Shown piece after piece: positions 1 to 8,005 of a stretch of 13,070 nt of DNA. The notes under the pieces are model-generated. The model saw nothing but the letters and a program-made list of their open reading frames with translations. It ran no database searches and was not told the DNA's origin. This stretch comes from Draconibacterium orientale. Its GTDB lineage: Bacteria; Bacteroidota; Bacteroidia; Bacteroidales; UBA12170. Within the stretch, counting starts at the first letter, position 1; every line of letters begins with the position of its first letter. A program made the translations under genes and the position numbers. The stretch is from NCBI GenBank assembly GCA_020718315.1, contig DYSK01000053.1, positions 1 through 13,070 on the forward strand, in the 5' to 3' direction.

Positions 1-357
1 AAAGAAGAAGGAATCCGCCAATTGGTATCGAATCATTACGATCGGATTAAAACGAGCTCCATTCGTCGTTTATTTCCGGCAAATGAAGTTATTTTTGAGG
101 CGGCAAAAAGAAATTCGGCCGATTTCTTCGTGCAGATTTGTGGCGGAAAGCCCTATTACAACGAAAACAGAGGCGCACCCATGTTGGTTCGCCGTCATTT
201 GCCTTTTACCATTAATACAGAAGCGAGAGAAGTGTGGCTTGGAATTTATCGTGAATTGCTCTATACGCTAAATTTGCCCGATGAAATAATACTTTCTTTC
301 TGGAATTACCTCGATCAGTTTTCTATTTGGATGGTAAATGCAGATGAATTTAAGTAA
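1..357 (+). CDS. Truncated hemoglobin, group II-like (5' end outside window)
   Basis: A small heme protein that would bind O2, NO or similar ligands in the cytoplasm; the physiological ligand cannot be read from sequence. The reading frame is open from base 1, so the true start lies upstream; a TTG at 22 is only an internal codon. The visible 118 residues begin EEGIRQLVSNHYDRI, the usual first helix of truncated globins, then a short LFP turn. The stretch YNENRGAPMLVRRHLPF matches the segment around the proximal histidine in group II globins (compare the RMRHAPF segment of mycobacterial trHbO); the proximal His codon is 196-198. A Trp at 235-237 fits the G8 Trp characteristic of group II. Probably only about 10-15 N-terminal residues are missing. 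The 3' end overlaps the convergent thioredoxin-like gene by 8 bp. Family assignment is firm; subgroup is fairly likely. Confidence 0.85.
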   Translation, partial: KEEGIRQLVSNHYDRIKTSSIRRLFPANEVIFEAAKRNSADFFVQICGGKPYYNENRGAPMLVRRHLPFTINTEAREVWLGIYRELLYTLNLPDEIILSFWNYLDQFSIWMVNADEFK

Positions 358-937
358 GAGGTTTCAGAAAAATTCCGTCTGTTTTTTTCCATTTAATATT
401 GCAACCAGAGCTGGGAAATTGTGTTTCAGACGGGACGATTCCCACCAAAACAGCTTCTAAAGCGGCGCGCAAATGTTTCCCGTCAACTTTTGCCTTGTTT
501 GTTGGACGCGAATCGTCCATTTGCCCTCGATAAACACAGCGGTTTTTTGCATCGAACAAATTAAAATCCGGTGTGCAAGCAGCTTGATATAAACGCGCTA
601 CATCTTGGGTTTCATCGTAAAGATACGGAAAACGGAAACTGTATTTTTCGGCAAACGCTTTCATTAAATGGGGCGAATCTTGCGGATAATTTTCCACATC
701 ATTCGAACTAATGGCGACAAACCCAATTCCTTTTGGCTGATATTCGTTGGCTATTTTCACTAATTCGTTGATAATATGAATAACATAAGGACAGTGATTG
801 CAGATAAATACTACCAACGTTCCTTTTTCTCCTTTCAGGGAATCAAAAGTTACAAGCTTATTTGAAACAACATCAAGCAGCCTGAAATTAGCGGCTTTAA
901 AAAACAATGGGGTTTTAATGGTAAATGTTTCGGCCAT
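350..937 (-). CDS. Thioredoxin-like / AhpC-TSA family protein
   Basis: A 195-residue thioredoxin-fold protein of the peroxiredoxin-like type often annotated simply as 'thioredoxin family protein'. The redox motif is C46-N-H-C49 in FICNHCPYV, right after the beta strand that precedes the active site. A TPDF segment at 122-125 supplies the expected cis-Pro loop, and the C-terminal GCNIKWK with Cys179 is another conserved mark of this family. No signal peptide is visible, so it is probably cytoplasmic. The substrate is unknown; thiol-disulfide reduction or a peroxide-related role are both possible. It starts 11 bp after the stop of the SUMF1-fold gene on the same strand, so the two are probably cotranscribed. 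The ATG at 935-937 is the natural start. Its stop overlaps the end of the convergent globin gene. Confidence 0.88.
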   Translation of the reverse strand: MAETFTIKTPLFFKAANFRLLDVVSNKLVTFDSLKGEKGTLVVFICNHCPYVIHIINELVKIANEYQPKGIGFVAISSNDVENYPQDSPHLMKAFAEKYSFRFPYLYDETQDVARLYQAACTPDFNLFDAKNRCVYRGQMDDSRPTNKAKVDGKHLRAALEAVLVGIVPSETQFPSSGCNIKWKKTDGIFLKPLT

Positions 938-948
938 AACTTTAAGAA

Positions 949-2400
949 TTAATTGGTTGTCGGTTCAAGCGATTTCGCCAAACGAAAACCGAAAAAATAA
1001 AAAGAATTCGCCGGCGTAAATTTGTGCCTATTTGCAACTCGGCAATCTTCGGCTTTGTCGCCAAAAGAACCTCCACGCAATACGCGAGTAGTACCAAAAG
1101 GCGATCCTGCCGGGTTTTTTTCAGGACTTTTTTGATAATAGCTTTCGTGATACAAATCCTCTACCCATTCGTAAACATTTCCGGCCATATCGTATATTCC
1201 CAATTCGTTTGGCAACTTTGAACCAATCTGATGTGGTCGGTTTCCACTATTTTTCGAATACAAGGCAACTTCGTAAATACTGTCGTTTCCGGGATAGCGT
1301 GTGTTTTTCATTTTTAGTCCGCCACGTGCAGCAAATTCCCATTCTGCTTCGGTTGGAAGACGCATTCCTGCCCATTCGGCATAAGCTCGCGCTCCATACC
1401 AACTGACAGTAGTGGCTGGCAATTGCTCGTCTTTTGGATCACACACAAATTGATTCTCGCTGTATTTAATGGCCGTTCCTATCGAAATCAATTTCTGATT
1501 GTCTTTTATTCCATCAGGCGGACAGGCTATTGCATTCAAAAAAGCGATGTATTCTTTCTGCGTCACCTCATTTTGGCCAATGTAATAATCATCGAGGCAA
1601 ACCTTGTGAATAGGAAGCTCGTCGGGACTTCCAAAGTGACTTCCCATATTGAAACAACCCCCTTGAACAAAAATCATCTTCGCAATTTTGGGCGCCTCAC
1701 GCAAAACAATATTGTTGATGAGCATGGTATCTGCAACAATTTCTTTCGGTATTTCTGCAATCTTTTCCGTTTGTTTTTTTTCTTCAATCGCTTTTGGCGA
1801 TTCTGTTTTACTTATTTCTTCTGGCTCAACAAGGACGTTTTCCGTTTTCGAAATAGCGACTTGTGGGGCTTGCTCCACTTCTTTTCTTTCTTCTTCGGCT
1901 TTCTCTACTTTTACTTCCGGCTTAACTTCCGTTGGGATATTTTTTGGAACGGATACAATTGTTTGTTTTTCGATAGAAGGTTCAGGGTTTGGCACCACTG
2001 GCTCTGCAACAGCTTCGCTCACCGGTTTTTCCACAAGAATAGCATCCAGTTGCAAATCGTAAACACTCGATGGTCGCAAGGATAGTCCAATTGAATAATC
2101 TAAATTAGAAAAGCCCGGTTTTGAAATTTTAATATTTTTGGTATTGGTGGGTATATAAATGAAATATTTGCCTTGTTTTAGTTCGATATTCCCAATGATA
2201 GATTGATCGGTCGTAAATACCAGATCACGCAATTGGGTCTCAATTAATATCAATGCACAAGCTTGGTTGTTTTGATCGTAGCGTGGACTTCGGATAGCAA
2301 TCTGACTATTCGCATTGTAGCCAAAATTTTTGATAATAAATTCATCGGCAAAGCTGTTTATTGCCACTAGTAGTAAAAGGAAAAGAATTGTTTTTTTCAT
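949..2400 (-). CDS. Secreted SUMF1/FGE-fold protein with PEGA-like N-terminal region
   Basis: A predicted exported protein of 483 residues. I chose the ATG at 2398-2400 because it opens directly into a signal peptide (MKKTILFLLLLVAINSFADE, probable cleavage near SFA); an upstream TTG at 2430 would put ten extra residues before it. Residues about 20-120 resemble PEGA-like beta domains of Bacteroidota surface proteins (KQGKYFIYIP, then LRPSSVYDLQL). Residues about 122-230 are a low-complexity linker rich in Pro, Glu, Lys and Val. Residues about 240-475 are a SUMF1/formylglycine-generating-enzyme fold: FVQGGCFNMGS, NEVTQKEY, VSWYGARAYAEW, RLPTEAEWEFAARGG, YDMAGNVYEWVED, VLRGGSFGD and FGFRLA. By manual alignment the two catalytic cysteines of true FGE are absent, so a structural or binding role is more likely. 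It lacks a lipobox, unlike GldK-type lipoproteins. It is the first gene of a probable two-gene operon. Confidence 0.85.
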   Translation of the reverse strand: MKKTILFLLLLVAINSFADEFIIKNFGYNANSQIAIRSPRYDQNNQACALILIETQLRDLVFTTDQSIIGNIELKQGKYFIYIPTNTKNIKISKPGFSNLDYSIGLSLRPSSVYDLQLDAILVEKPVSEAVAEPVVPNPEPSIEKQTIVSVPKNIPTEVKPEVKVEKAEEERKEVEQAPQVAISKTENVLVEPEEISKTESPKAIEEKKQTEKIAEIPKEIVADTMLINNIVLREAPKIAKMIFVQGGCFNMGSHFGSPDELPIHKVCLDDYYIGQNEVTQKEYIAFLNAIACPPDGIKDNQKLISIGTAIKYSENQFVCDPKDEQLPATTVSWYGARAYAEWAGMRLPTEAEWEFAARGGLKMKNTRYPGNDSIYEVALYSKNSGNRPHQIGSKLPNELGIYDMAGNVYEWVEDLYHESYYQKSPEKNPAGSPFGTTRVLRGGSFGDKAEDCRVANRHKFTPANSFYFFGFRLAKSLEPTTN

Positions 2401-2406
2401 TGGAAT

Positions 2407-2442
2407 CAAAACTAAATGTACAGGCCGCAATTTACAAATTTA
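2407..2442 (-). promoter_or_regulatory. Candidate -7 elements for the SUMF1-fold gene
   Basis: Read on the minus strand, bases 2442-2435 give TAAATTTG, a full match to the Bacteroidota -7 consensus TAnnTTTG, and 2414-2407 give TAGTTTTG, a second match. The upstream one would start transcription near 2428 and leave a leader of about 28 nt, which favours the ATG at 2400 over the TTG at 2430. The nearer one would give an almost leaderless mRNA. I see no good -33 TTG at the standard distance for either. Such 6-base matches also arise by chance in AT-rich gaps. Confidence 0.4.
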
Positions 2443-2493
2443 AACATTGCATCAATTTAAATGTCCCGTTCATTTTAATCACGTTTTAAACAA

Positions 2494-2528
2494 TTGAAGG
2501 GGTTATCTCGCATTTTTCCGTAGATTTG
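2494..2528 (+). promoter_or_regulatory. Candidate promoter for the GNAT-like gene
   Basis: TAGATTTG at 2521-2528 matches the Bacteroidota -7 consensus TAnnTTTG, 19 bases before the ATG at 2548. A TTG at 2494-2496 could serve as the -33 element, but the 24-base gap is longer than the usual 19-21. Expected transcription start is near 2535. It faces the leftward candidate elements across the same divergent intergenic region. Confidence 0.45.
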
Positions 2529-2547
2529 TGTTGTAAAAAGTAAAAAA

Positions 2548-3666
2548 ATGGCACTCTCTATTGAAGTAGTTCGTACACAAAAGCAGCGAAAAGCATTCAT
2601 CAATCTTCCTTTCGCTATTTATAAAAAAAGCCCTTTATGGGTTCCGCCTATCAAAGCCGATGATTTAAAAATTTTTGATGTCATTCACAATCCTGCCATA
2701 GAATATTGCGAGTCTGAATTTTGGATTGTTCGCCGCGACGGGAAAGTAGTAGGCCGAATAAGCGCTATCATCAATTCCGTTTACAATAAAAAAACAGAAA
2801 AGAAACTCGGGCGTTTTTCGCGTTTGGAATTTTTTGATGATAAGGAGGTTTTTCTTTTGCTTATGGATACAGCAGTGAAATGGATAAAAGAAAAAGGAAT
2901 GGAATTTATTCATGGTCCGTTGGGCTATTCAAATCTGGATACGCAAGGGATGTTGATAGATGGCTTTGAACATTTGCCTTCCATCGCATCGGTCTATCAT
3001 CAGCCCTATTATAAATCGCATATCGATGCTTATGGCTTTGAAAAAGAAATAGATTGGATAGAATTCCGATTGACCTTAGGAGAGCAGGCAAGCTCAAAAG
3101 CTACACGCGGTGCCGAGATTGTAAAAAAACGCTATGGTTTTGAAGTGGAGAAGTTTACAAAAACAGAGCAATTGTTGCCCTATGTAAAATCTATTTTTGA
3201 TGTAATCAATCTGGCCTTTCAAAAGTTGGCTTTTGTAACGCCATTTAACAGCAAAATGGTCGATTTGTACACCAAACGATATTTTAAGCTGATCAATCCC
3301 AAATTTGTTCGGATAGTTAAAAAAGACGGGAAAGTAATTGCTTTTATGGTGGCCGTTCCTTCTTTGTCGGAAGCCATGCAAAAAGCCAATGGAAGCCTTT
3401 TCCCTTTTGGTTTTTACCATATTTTAACCGCCATGAAAAAACCGGAAGTACTCGACCTGTTTTTAATTGGCGTGGTGCCCGAATATGATAATGCAGGAGT
3501 TGCCGTTATTCTTTTTGCCGAAATTCAGGGCGAAATGCAAAAAATGGGAATCAAATACATGGAAACAACAGGCATATTTGAAACCAACCACAACGTAATC
3601 AGCAATTGGAAAAATTACGAACACATCCAACACAAGCGTAGGCGGTGTTTTATTAAGGCTATTTAG
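2548..3666 (+). CDS. GNAT-like N-acyltransferase family protein, substrate unknown
   Basis: A 372-residue cytoplasmic protein with no signal peptide or membrane segment. It matches a family common in Bacteroidota that is annotated as GNAT family N-acetyltransferase. The pattern I recognise is: an early FINLPFAIYKKSPLWVPP segment (residues 18-34), a strand pair FWIVRRDGKVVGRISAIIN (58-76), then GPLGYSNLDTQGMLIDGFEHLP (123-144), a YYKSHIDAYGFEKEIDW segment (154-170), and a C-terminal half with a second GNAT-like run (FVRIVKKDGKVIAFMVAVP). The layout suggests two GNAT-related halves, which is inferred. No substrate or acyl donor can be named. It starts at the first ATG, 19 bases after a -7-like element. 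polA starts 33 bases downstream with no clear promoter of its own, so the two may share a transcript. It might alternatively be a non-catalytic member of the fold. Confidence 0.7.
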   Translation: MALSIEVVRTQKQRKAFINLPFAIYKKSPLWVPPIKADDLKIFDVIHNPAIEYCESEFWIVRRDGKVVGRISAIINSVYNKKTEKKLGRFSRLEFFDDKEVFLLLMDTAVKWIKEKGMEFIHGPLGYSNLDTQGMLIDGFEHLPSIASVYHQPYYKSHIDAYGFEKEIDWIEFRLTLGEQASSKATRGAEIVKKRYGFEVEKFTKTEQLLPYVKSIFDVINLAFQKLAFVTPFNSKMVDLYTKRYFKLINPKFVRIVKKDGKVIAFMVAVPSLSEAMQKANGSLFPFGFYHILTAMKKPEVLDLFLIGVVPEYDNAGVAVILFAEIQGEMQKMGIKYMETTGIFETNHNVISNWKNYEHIQHKRRRCFIKAI

Positions 3667-3699
3667 TTCAAAATTTATATTTTCATTATATAATTCCTT

Positions 3700-6504
3700 A
3701 TGCCTGATCAGAAAAAACTCTTTCTTCTTGATGCTTATGCATTGATATACAGGGCTTATTATGCCTTAAATCGCAATCCGCGCGTCAATTCGAAAGGCCT
3801 GAATACGTCTGCTATTTTGGGTTTTGCCAATTCTTTAGTCGATATTGTTATCAACGAAAAACCCGATTATATTGGTGTTGTTTTCGATCCGGCCGGAGGC
3901 AGTTTTCGGAACCAGATTTACCCCGCCTACAAAGCCAATCGTGAGGCTACGCCCGAAGATATTCGCCTTTCAATTCCTTACATCAAAAGACTGATACAAG
4001 CGTTTAATATTCCGGTGATCGTGGTGGAAAACTACGAAGCCGACGATGTAATAGGTACGCTTGCCAAACAAGCCGAAAAAGAAAATCTGTTTACATTTAT
4101 GATGACGCCCGACAAAGATTTTGGGCAATTGGTGAGCGAAAACATTAAAATGTATAAGCCACCTCGAATGGGAAATGAAGCCGTAATTTGGGGTGTAAAA
4201 GAAGTATGTGAAGAGTTTGGCATCCAGCGCCCTGAGCAAGTAATCGATTTCTTAGGATTAAGCGGCGATGCTTCAGACAATATTCCCGGAATTTCTGGCG
4301 TTGGTCCGGTAACGGCAAGAAAACTGCTCGCTCAATTCGGAAGTGTCGAAAACTTGGTGGAGCGTACGCATGAGATAAAAAACGAAAAAGTGCGCGAAAA
4401 AGTGGAAGCCGCCAAAATGGAAGCATTACTTTCAAAAAAACTAGCCACTATCGATATTAATGTACCCATACAGCTCGATTTAGAAAGTCTTAAAAGCGTT
4501 GCACCTGACGAAAATGCATTGCGCGAAATTACTCTGGAATTGGAATTCAGGACTTTTGCCGCACGTGTTCTAAAAACCAAAACTACGGATTCTATTTCTG
4601 CCGAAACTGAAATACGACAAACCAACACAGGAGAACAATTTGATCTTTTTGGTTCGATGAATATAGAAGAGGAAACAATCCCCGGCGATTACAAAACACT
4701 CGACAATCAAGAGCATCAATATGAACTGATTGATACGCCCGAAAAACGAAATAAATTGATCGAAACGCTTTCAAATTGCATGGCATTTGCTTTCGATACC
4801 GAAACTACCGGCTTGGATTCAAATACCGACGAATTGGTTGGCTTATCGTTTTCGTATGGCCATCACAGCGGCTTTTATATTCCTCTTTCCGAAAATTTCG
4901 CCGAAGCAGAGAGCGTAGTCCAAGAATTTAAAAGTGTTTTCGAAAACGAATCAATTGGTAAAATAGGTCAGAATCTAAAATTCGACCTCGCCTTTTTGAA
5001 GTGGTATGGCATTGAAGTAAAAGGCCGCCTTTTTGATACCATGATTGCGCATTATCTTTTACAGGCAGATATGCGGCATGGCATGGATATTTTGGCGGAA
5101 ACGTATTTGAACTACAAACCAATGCCAATTGAGGCTTTGATTGGGAAAAAGGGGAAACCCCAATCCAGCATGAGAAAAGTGCCTTTGGAGATTTTGAAAG
5201 AATACGCCAGCGAAGATGCAGATATTACTCTACAATTGAAAGATGTGTTTGAACCAAAACTTTTTGAAGCCGGCGTACTCGATTTGTTCAATCAGATTGA
5301 AATTCCTCTGATTCCGGTTTTAGCATCTATGGAAAGCGAAGGCGTGAATTTGGATGGAGCTGCCCTAAATGCATATTCAGCTGAATTGGAAATCGAAATT
5401 GTTCGTTTGAATCATCAGATTCAGGAAATGGCCGGGTTTTCTTTTAATGTATCCTCTCCAAAACAATTAGGCGAAGTTCTTTTTGATCGGTTGAAAATCA
5501 TCGAGAAAGCTAAAAAAACAAAAACCGGACAATATTCAACCGGTGAAGATATATTACTGAAATTGGAGAACAAACATCCCATTATCAGAGCTATCTTGGA
5601 TTACCGATCGTTAACAAAATTAAAATCCACTTACGTTGATACCCTTCCGCTTCTGGTTAATCCACGAACACACCGAATTCATACCAGCTACAACCAAACC
5701 GTAGCTGCAACCGGAAGGCTTAGTTCTACGAATCCCAACCTGCAAAACATTCCAATTCGTACCGAAAAAGGAAGGGAAATCCGAAAAGCTTTTGTGCCAC
5801 GCAATTCGGATTTTGTTTTGTTGGCAGCCGATTATTCACAAATAGAACTACGTATCATTGCCAGTTTAAGCGGCGATAAAGCCATGATGAACGACTTTCA
5901 AGACGGCCTGGATATTCACACCGCCACTGCTTCAAAAGTCTATAATGTACCTTTGGACGAAGTAAGCAAAGAAATGCGCCGAAATGCCAAAGGCGTGAAT
6001 TTTGGTATTATTTACGGAATTTCCGCCTTTGGACTTGCTGAAAATTTAGGAATTTCGCGCAAAGAAGCCGCCGAAATCATCGATAATTATTTCCAAAATT
6101 ATCCTTCCATCAAAACGTATATGGAAAATAGCATTTTGCGTGCAAAGGAAAAAGGGTATGTGGAAACAATTATGGGACGAAGGCGATATCTGGCCGACAT
6201 CAATTCATCCAACGCCATAGTTCGTGGATTTGCCGAACGGAACGCGATTAATGCCCCCATTCAGGGCTCTTCGGCCGATATGATAAAAGTGGCTATGATA
6301 AATATTCACAAACGAATGCAAGAAAAAAATATGCGCTCTAAAATGATTCTTCAAGTCCACGATGAATTGGTTTTTGATGTGCATCGCGATGAATTGGACG
6401 AACTGAAAAAACTCGTTGAAAAAGAAATGCGCGAAGCAATTCCTTTAAAAGTACCCATCGTGGTGGATATGAATATGGGCAAAAACTGGCTGGAAGCGCA
6501 TTAA
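3700..6504 (+). CDS. polA: DNA polymerase I
   Basis: A full-length 934-residue family A polymerase that fills gaps, removes RNA primers and repairs DNA. All three domains look intact. The 5' nuclease (about 1-290) shows Asp11, VFDPAGGSFR, YEADD (112-116), TPDKD (136-140), GDASDNIPG (189-197) and the helix-hairpin-helix GVGPVTA. The 3'-5' proofreading domain (about 340-530) keeps Exo I DTE (366-368), Exo II Asn425/Asp429 in NLKFD, and Exo III Tyr502/Asp506 in YASED, so proofreading is probably active, unlike in Taq polymerase. The polymerase domain has TGRLSSTNPNLQNIPIR, motif A DYSQIELR (Asp711, Glu716), O-helix RRNAKGVNFGIIYG with Lys764, Phe768 and Tyr772, and motif C QVHDELVFD (His887-Asp888-Glu889). 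The Phe at 768 is the form that disfavours dideoxynucleotides. The MFS gene follows after 5 bp. Confidence 0.98.
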   Translation: MPDQKKLFLLDAYALIYRAYYALNRNPRVNSKGLNTSAILGFANSLVDIVINEKPDYIGVVFDPAGGSFRNQIYPAYKANREATPEDIRLSIPYIKRLIQAFNIPVIVVENYEADDVIGTLAKQAEKENLFTFMMTPDKDFGQLVSENIKMYKPPRMGNEAVIWGVKEVCEEFGIQRPEQVIDFLGLSGDASDNIPGISGVGPVTARKLLAQFGSVENLVERTHEIKNEKVREKVEAAKMEALLSKKLATIDINVPIQLDLESLKSVAPDENALREITLELEFRTFAARVLKTKTTDSISAETEIRQTNTGEQFDLFGSMNIEEETIPGDYKTLDNQEHQYELIDTPEKRNKLIETLSNCMAFAFDTETTGLDSNTDELVGLSFSYGHHSGFYIPLSENFAEAESVVQEFKSVFENESIGKIGQNLKFDLAFLKWYGIEVKGRLFDTMIAHYLLQADMRHGMDILAETYLNYKPMPIEALIGKKGKPQSSMRKVPLEILKEYASEDADITLQLKDVFEPKLFEAGVLDLFNQIEIPLIPVLASMESEGVNLDGAALNAYSAELEIEIVRLNHQIQEMAGFSFNVSSPKQLGEVLFDRLKIIEKAKKTKTGQYSTGEDILLKLENKHPIIRAILDYRSLTKLKSTYVDTLPLLVNPRTHRIHTSYNQTVAATGRLSSTNPNLQNIPIRTEKGREIRKAFVPRNSDFVLLAADYSQIELRIIASLSGDKAMMNDFQDGLDIHTATASKVYNVPLDEVSKEMRRNAKGVNFGIIYGISAFGLAENLGISRKEAAEIIDNYFQNYPSIKTYMENSILRAKEKGYVETIMGRRRYLADINSSNAIVRGFAERNAINAPIQGSSADMIKVAMINIHKRMQEKNMRSKMILQVHDELVFDVHRDELDELKKLVEKEMREAIPLKVPIVVDMNMGKNWLEAH

Positions 6505-6509
6505 GAAGT

Positions 6510-7895
6510 ATGAAAAACGAAAAAGCCTTGCGCTGGGCTATCAATCTGGCGGCATTAATTGTTTTAATGGATTTGTCGGTGGTAAGTATTGCTTTGCCGG
6601 CCATGCGGACACATTTCGAAAGCTCTGTCAGTGTTATTTCGCTTGTGCTAATGGTTTCTATGCTTAGCGCGAGTAGTTCCGCCTTGATTACAGGAAAAAT
6701 TTCTCAGCTTTTCTGTCCTCAGAAAATATTGATTTTCGGATTTTTGGTTTTTGGAATCAGCACATTTTTAAGTGGATTTGTAAGCAATTTCAAGCTGCTT
6801 TTGCTTTTGCGATTCATTCAAGGTTTTGCCGAAGCATCTTTGTATATCATTGGTACCGCTACTATTAAGCGGTATCTCCCACTCGAAAAGCAAGCGCAAG
6901 CATACGGACAATGGATGATGAGTTCCGGTATAGGAATGAGTATTGGACCGCTCATTGGCGGATATCTTGTAGGGCAGTTTTCGTGGCAATCCGTTTTCTT
7001 TGTCAATACCCCATTTATTTTGTTGGGTTTGTTTTTCAGTCTGAAATTGAATTTAAAAAAACCGGCGATTTTCAAAGAGAGATTCGATTTTCGGGGCGCC
7101 GTTTGGAGTTTTGTTTTTTTGGCAAGTTTAATAGCCGGATTAAACTTAAGCAAAGCCCCCGATAAACAATGGATAGTCGTAATCTTTTTCTTGCTACTTT
7201 CGGGTTTTTCCTTGCTTATTTTTATTCGGAAAGAAAAATTGACCGCCGCACCCATTTTACAATTAAGCATCTTTCGTTCGCGGAACTTTTGGCTGGCTAG
7301 TTGGGGTTTTTTTCTGTTTTTTACCATCAATGTTGGCGCCCGATTCTTGAGTCCGTTTTTTTTTGAAGAAGCAAGAGGATTCAGTTCCGAATTATCAGGA
7401 TTGCTTATGGTTGTGGCGCCCGTGGTTATGGTCGCACTTTCTCCTTTTACACATTATTTCCAAAAAATTTGGGGAACGAAAAAAGTGGTGTTGCTGGGAA
7501 ATGCGTTTCTCTTTCTTTCCATGATCCTATTCGGCTTTTGGAGTCAGTATACGGATGTTTCTTTTTTGCTTATTTCAATGCTGATACTTGGAATTGGTAT
7601 GGGATTTTTTTATCCGGCTGCCACCACTATTGGAATGCAGGCATTGACCAGCAGCAACTACGGCATGGGTTCGGCCGCTATATCTACGGCCAAAAGTTTA
7701 GGAAAATTGTTTGGCGTTTTAGTATTCGCCTTTTTGTTCACCACTTTTTTGCAAGAGCTCACTGCTACGAAGGAAGACTTTTTGATTTTGGGAAAAACAC
7801 GAGCAATTCAGAATACTTTCAGGGTCGGTGCAGTATTGGCGCTCATGGCATTCTTATTTTCCTTCTTTTTTGATAAAACAGAGAATTCCAACTGA
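6510..7895 (+). CDS. MFS transporter, DHA2 (drug:H+ antiporter) type
   Basis: A 461-residue inner-membrane protein, hydrophobic throughout, with what I count as 14 membrane segments. Helix 1 ends in LMDLSVVSIALP (19-30), matching the acidic DHA2 helix 1 signature. A tight-turn motif GIGMSIGPLIGG (140-151, antiporter motif C) is followed by FSWQSVFFVNTPF, the typical DHA2 W-x-x-x-F-x-x-N-x-P run. GIGMGFFYPA (361-370) marks a later helix. Known relatives export drugs, bile salts or metabolites using the proton gradient; the substrate here cannot be read. It follows polA by 5 bp, so translation is probably coupled or the two share a transcript; no functional link is implied. The ATG at 6510 is the only close start. 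Confidence 0.88.
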   Translation: MKNEKALRWAINLAALIVLMDLSVVSIALPAMRTHFESSVSVISLVLMVSMLSASSSALITGKISQLFCPQKILIFGFLVFGISTFLSGFVSNFKLLLLLRFIQGFAEASLYIIGTATIKRYLPLEKQAQAYGQWMMSSGIGMSIGPLIGGYLVGQFSWQSVFFVNTPFILLGLFFSLKLNLKKPAIFKERFDFRGAVWSFVFLASLIAGLNLSKAPDKQWIVVIFFLLLSGFSLLIFIRKEKLTAAPILQLSIFRSRNFWLASWGFFLFFTINVGARFLSPFFFEEARGFSSELSGLLMVVAPVVMVALSPFTHYFQKIWGTKKVVLLGNAFLFLSMILFGFWSQYTDVSFLLISMLILGIGMGFFYPAATTIGMQALTSSNYGMGSAAISTAKSLGKLFGVLVFAFLFTTFLQELTATKEDFLILGKTRAIQNTFRVGAVLALMAFLFSFFFDKTENSN

Positions 7896-7951
7896 GCAAA
7901 AATCTTTAATTAATTGAGTATTCACGTATTTTTACCTGCTCGATTTTACTT

Positions 7952-7959
7952 TAACTTTG
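7952..7959 (+). promoter_or_regulatory. Candidate -7 element for the thioesterase-ispG pair
   Basis: TAACTTTG is a full match to TAnnTTTG, 46 bases before the ATG at 8006, which would give a leader of about 40 nt. At the expected -33 position there is only an AT-rich TTT, not TTG. It is the best promoter candidate in the 110-base gap 7896-8005, which otherwise contains no hairpin or small gene that I can see. Confidence 0.45.
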
Positions 7960-8005
7960 AAATACAATAGAAAAGATACCGTAATTTTAACCTAAATAAA
8001 ACGCT

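Noticed and set aside
949..1680. Calling the SUMF1-domain protein a true formylglycine-generating enzyme.
   Set aside because: The catalytic cysteine pair is not present in manual alignment and no sulfatase gene lies nearby.
1423..2085. A long plus-strand open frame (220 codons) opposite the SUMF1-fold gene.
   Set aside because: It is rich in Phe, Arg and Asn from reading the reverse of a Glu/Lys/Pro-rich linker, has no recognisable domain, and lies antisense to a well-supported gene.
2401..2430. TTG start for the SUMF1-fold protein, adding ten residues (MRPVHLVLIP) before the signal peptide.
   Set aside because: The ATG at 2398-2400 begins a textbook signal peptide (MKKTILFLLLL), and a -7-like element at 2435-2442 would start transcription near 2428, so the TTG would not be usefully transcribed.
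3667..3699. A separate promoter for polA in the 33-base gap (TATATTTTC at about 3677).
   Set aside because: It does not match TAnnTTTG at the final G and has no -33 TTG, so cotranscription with the upstream gene is the simpler reading.
6818..7330. A 170-codon minus-strand open frame inside the MFS gene.
   Set aside because: It is Lys- and Pro-rich, as expected from the complement of a membrane protein, and no family pattern is visible; the plus-strand transporter explains the region.
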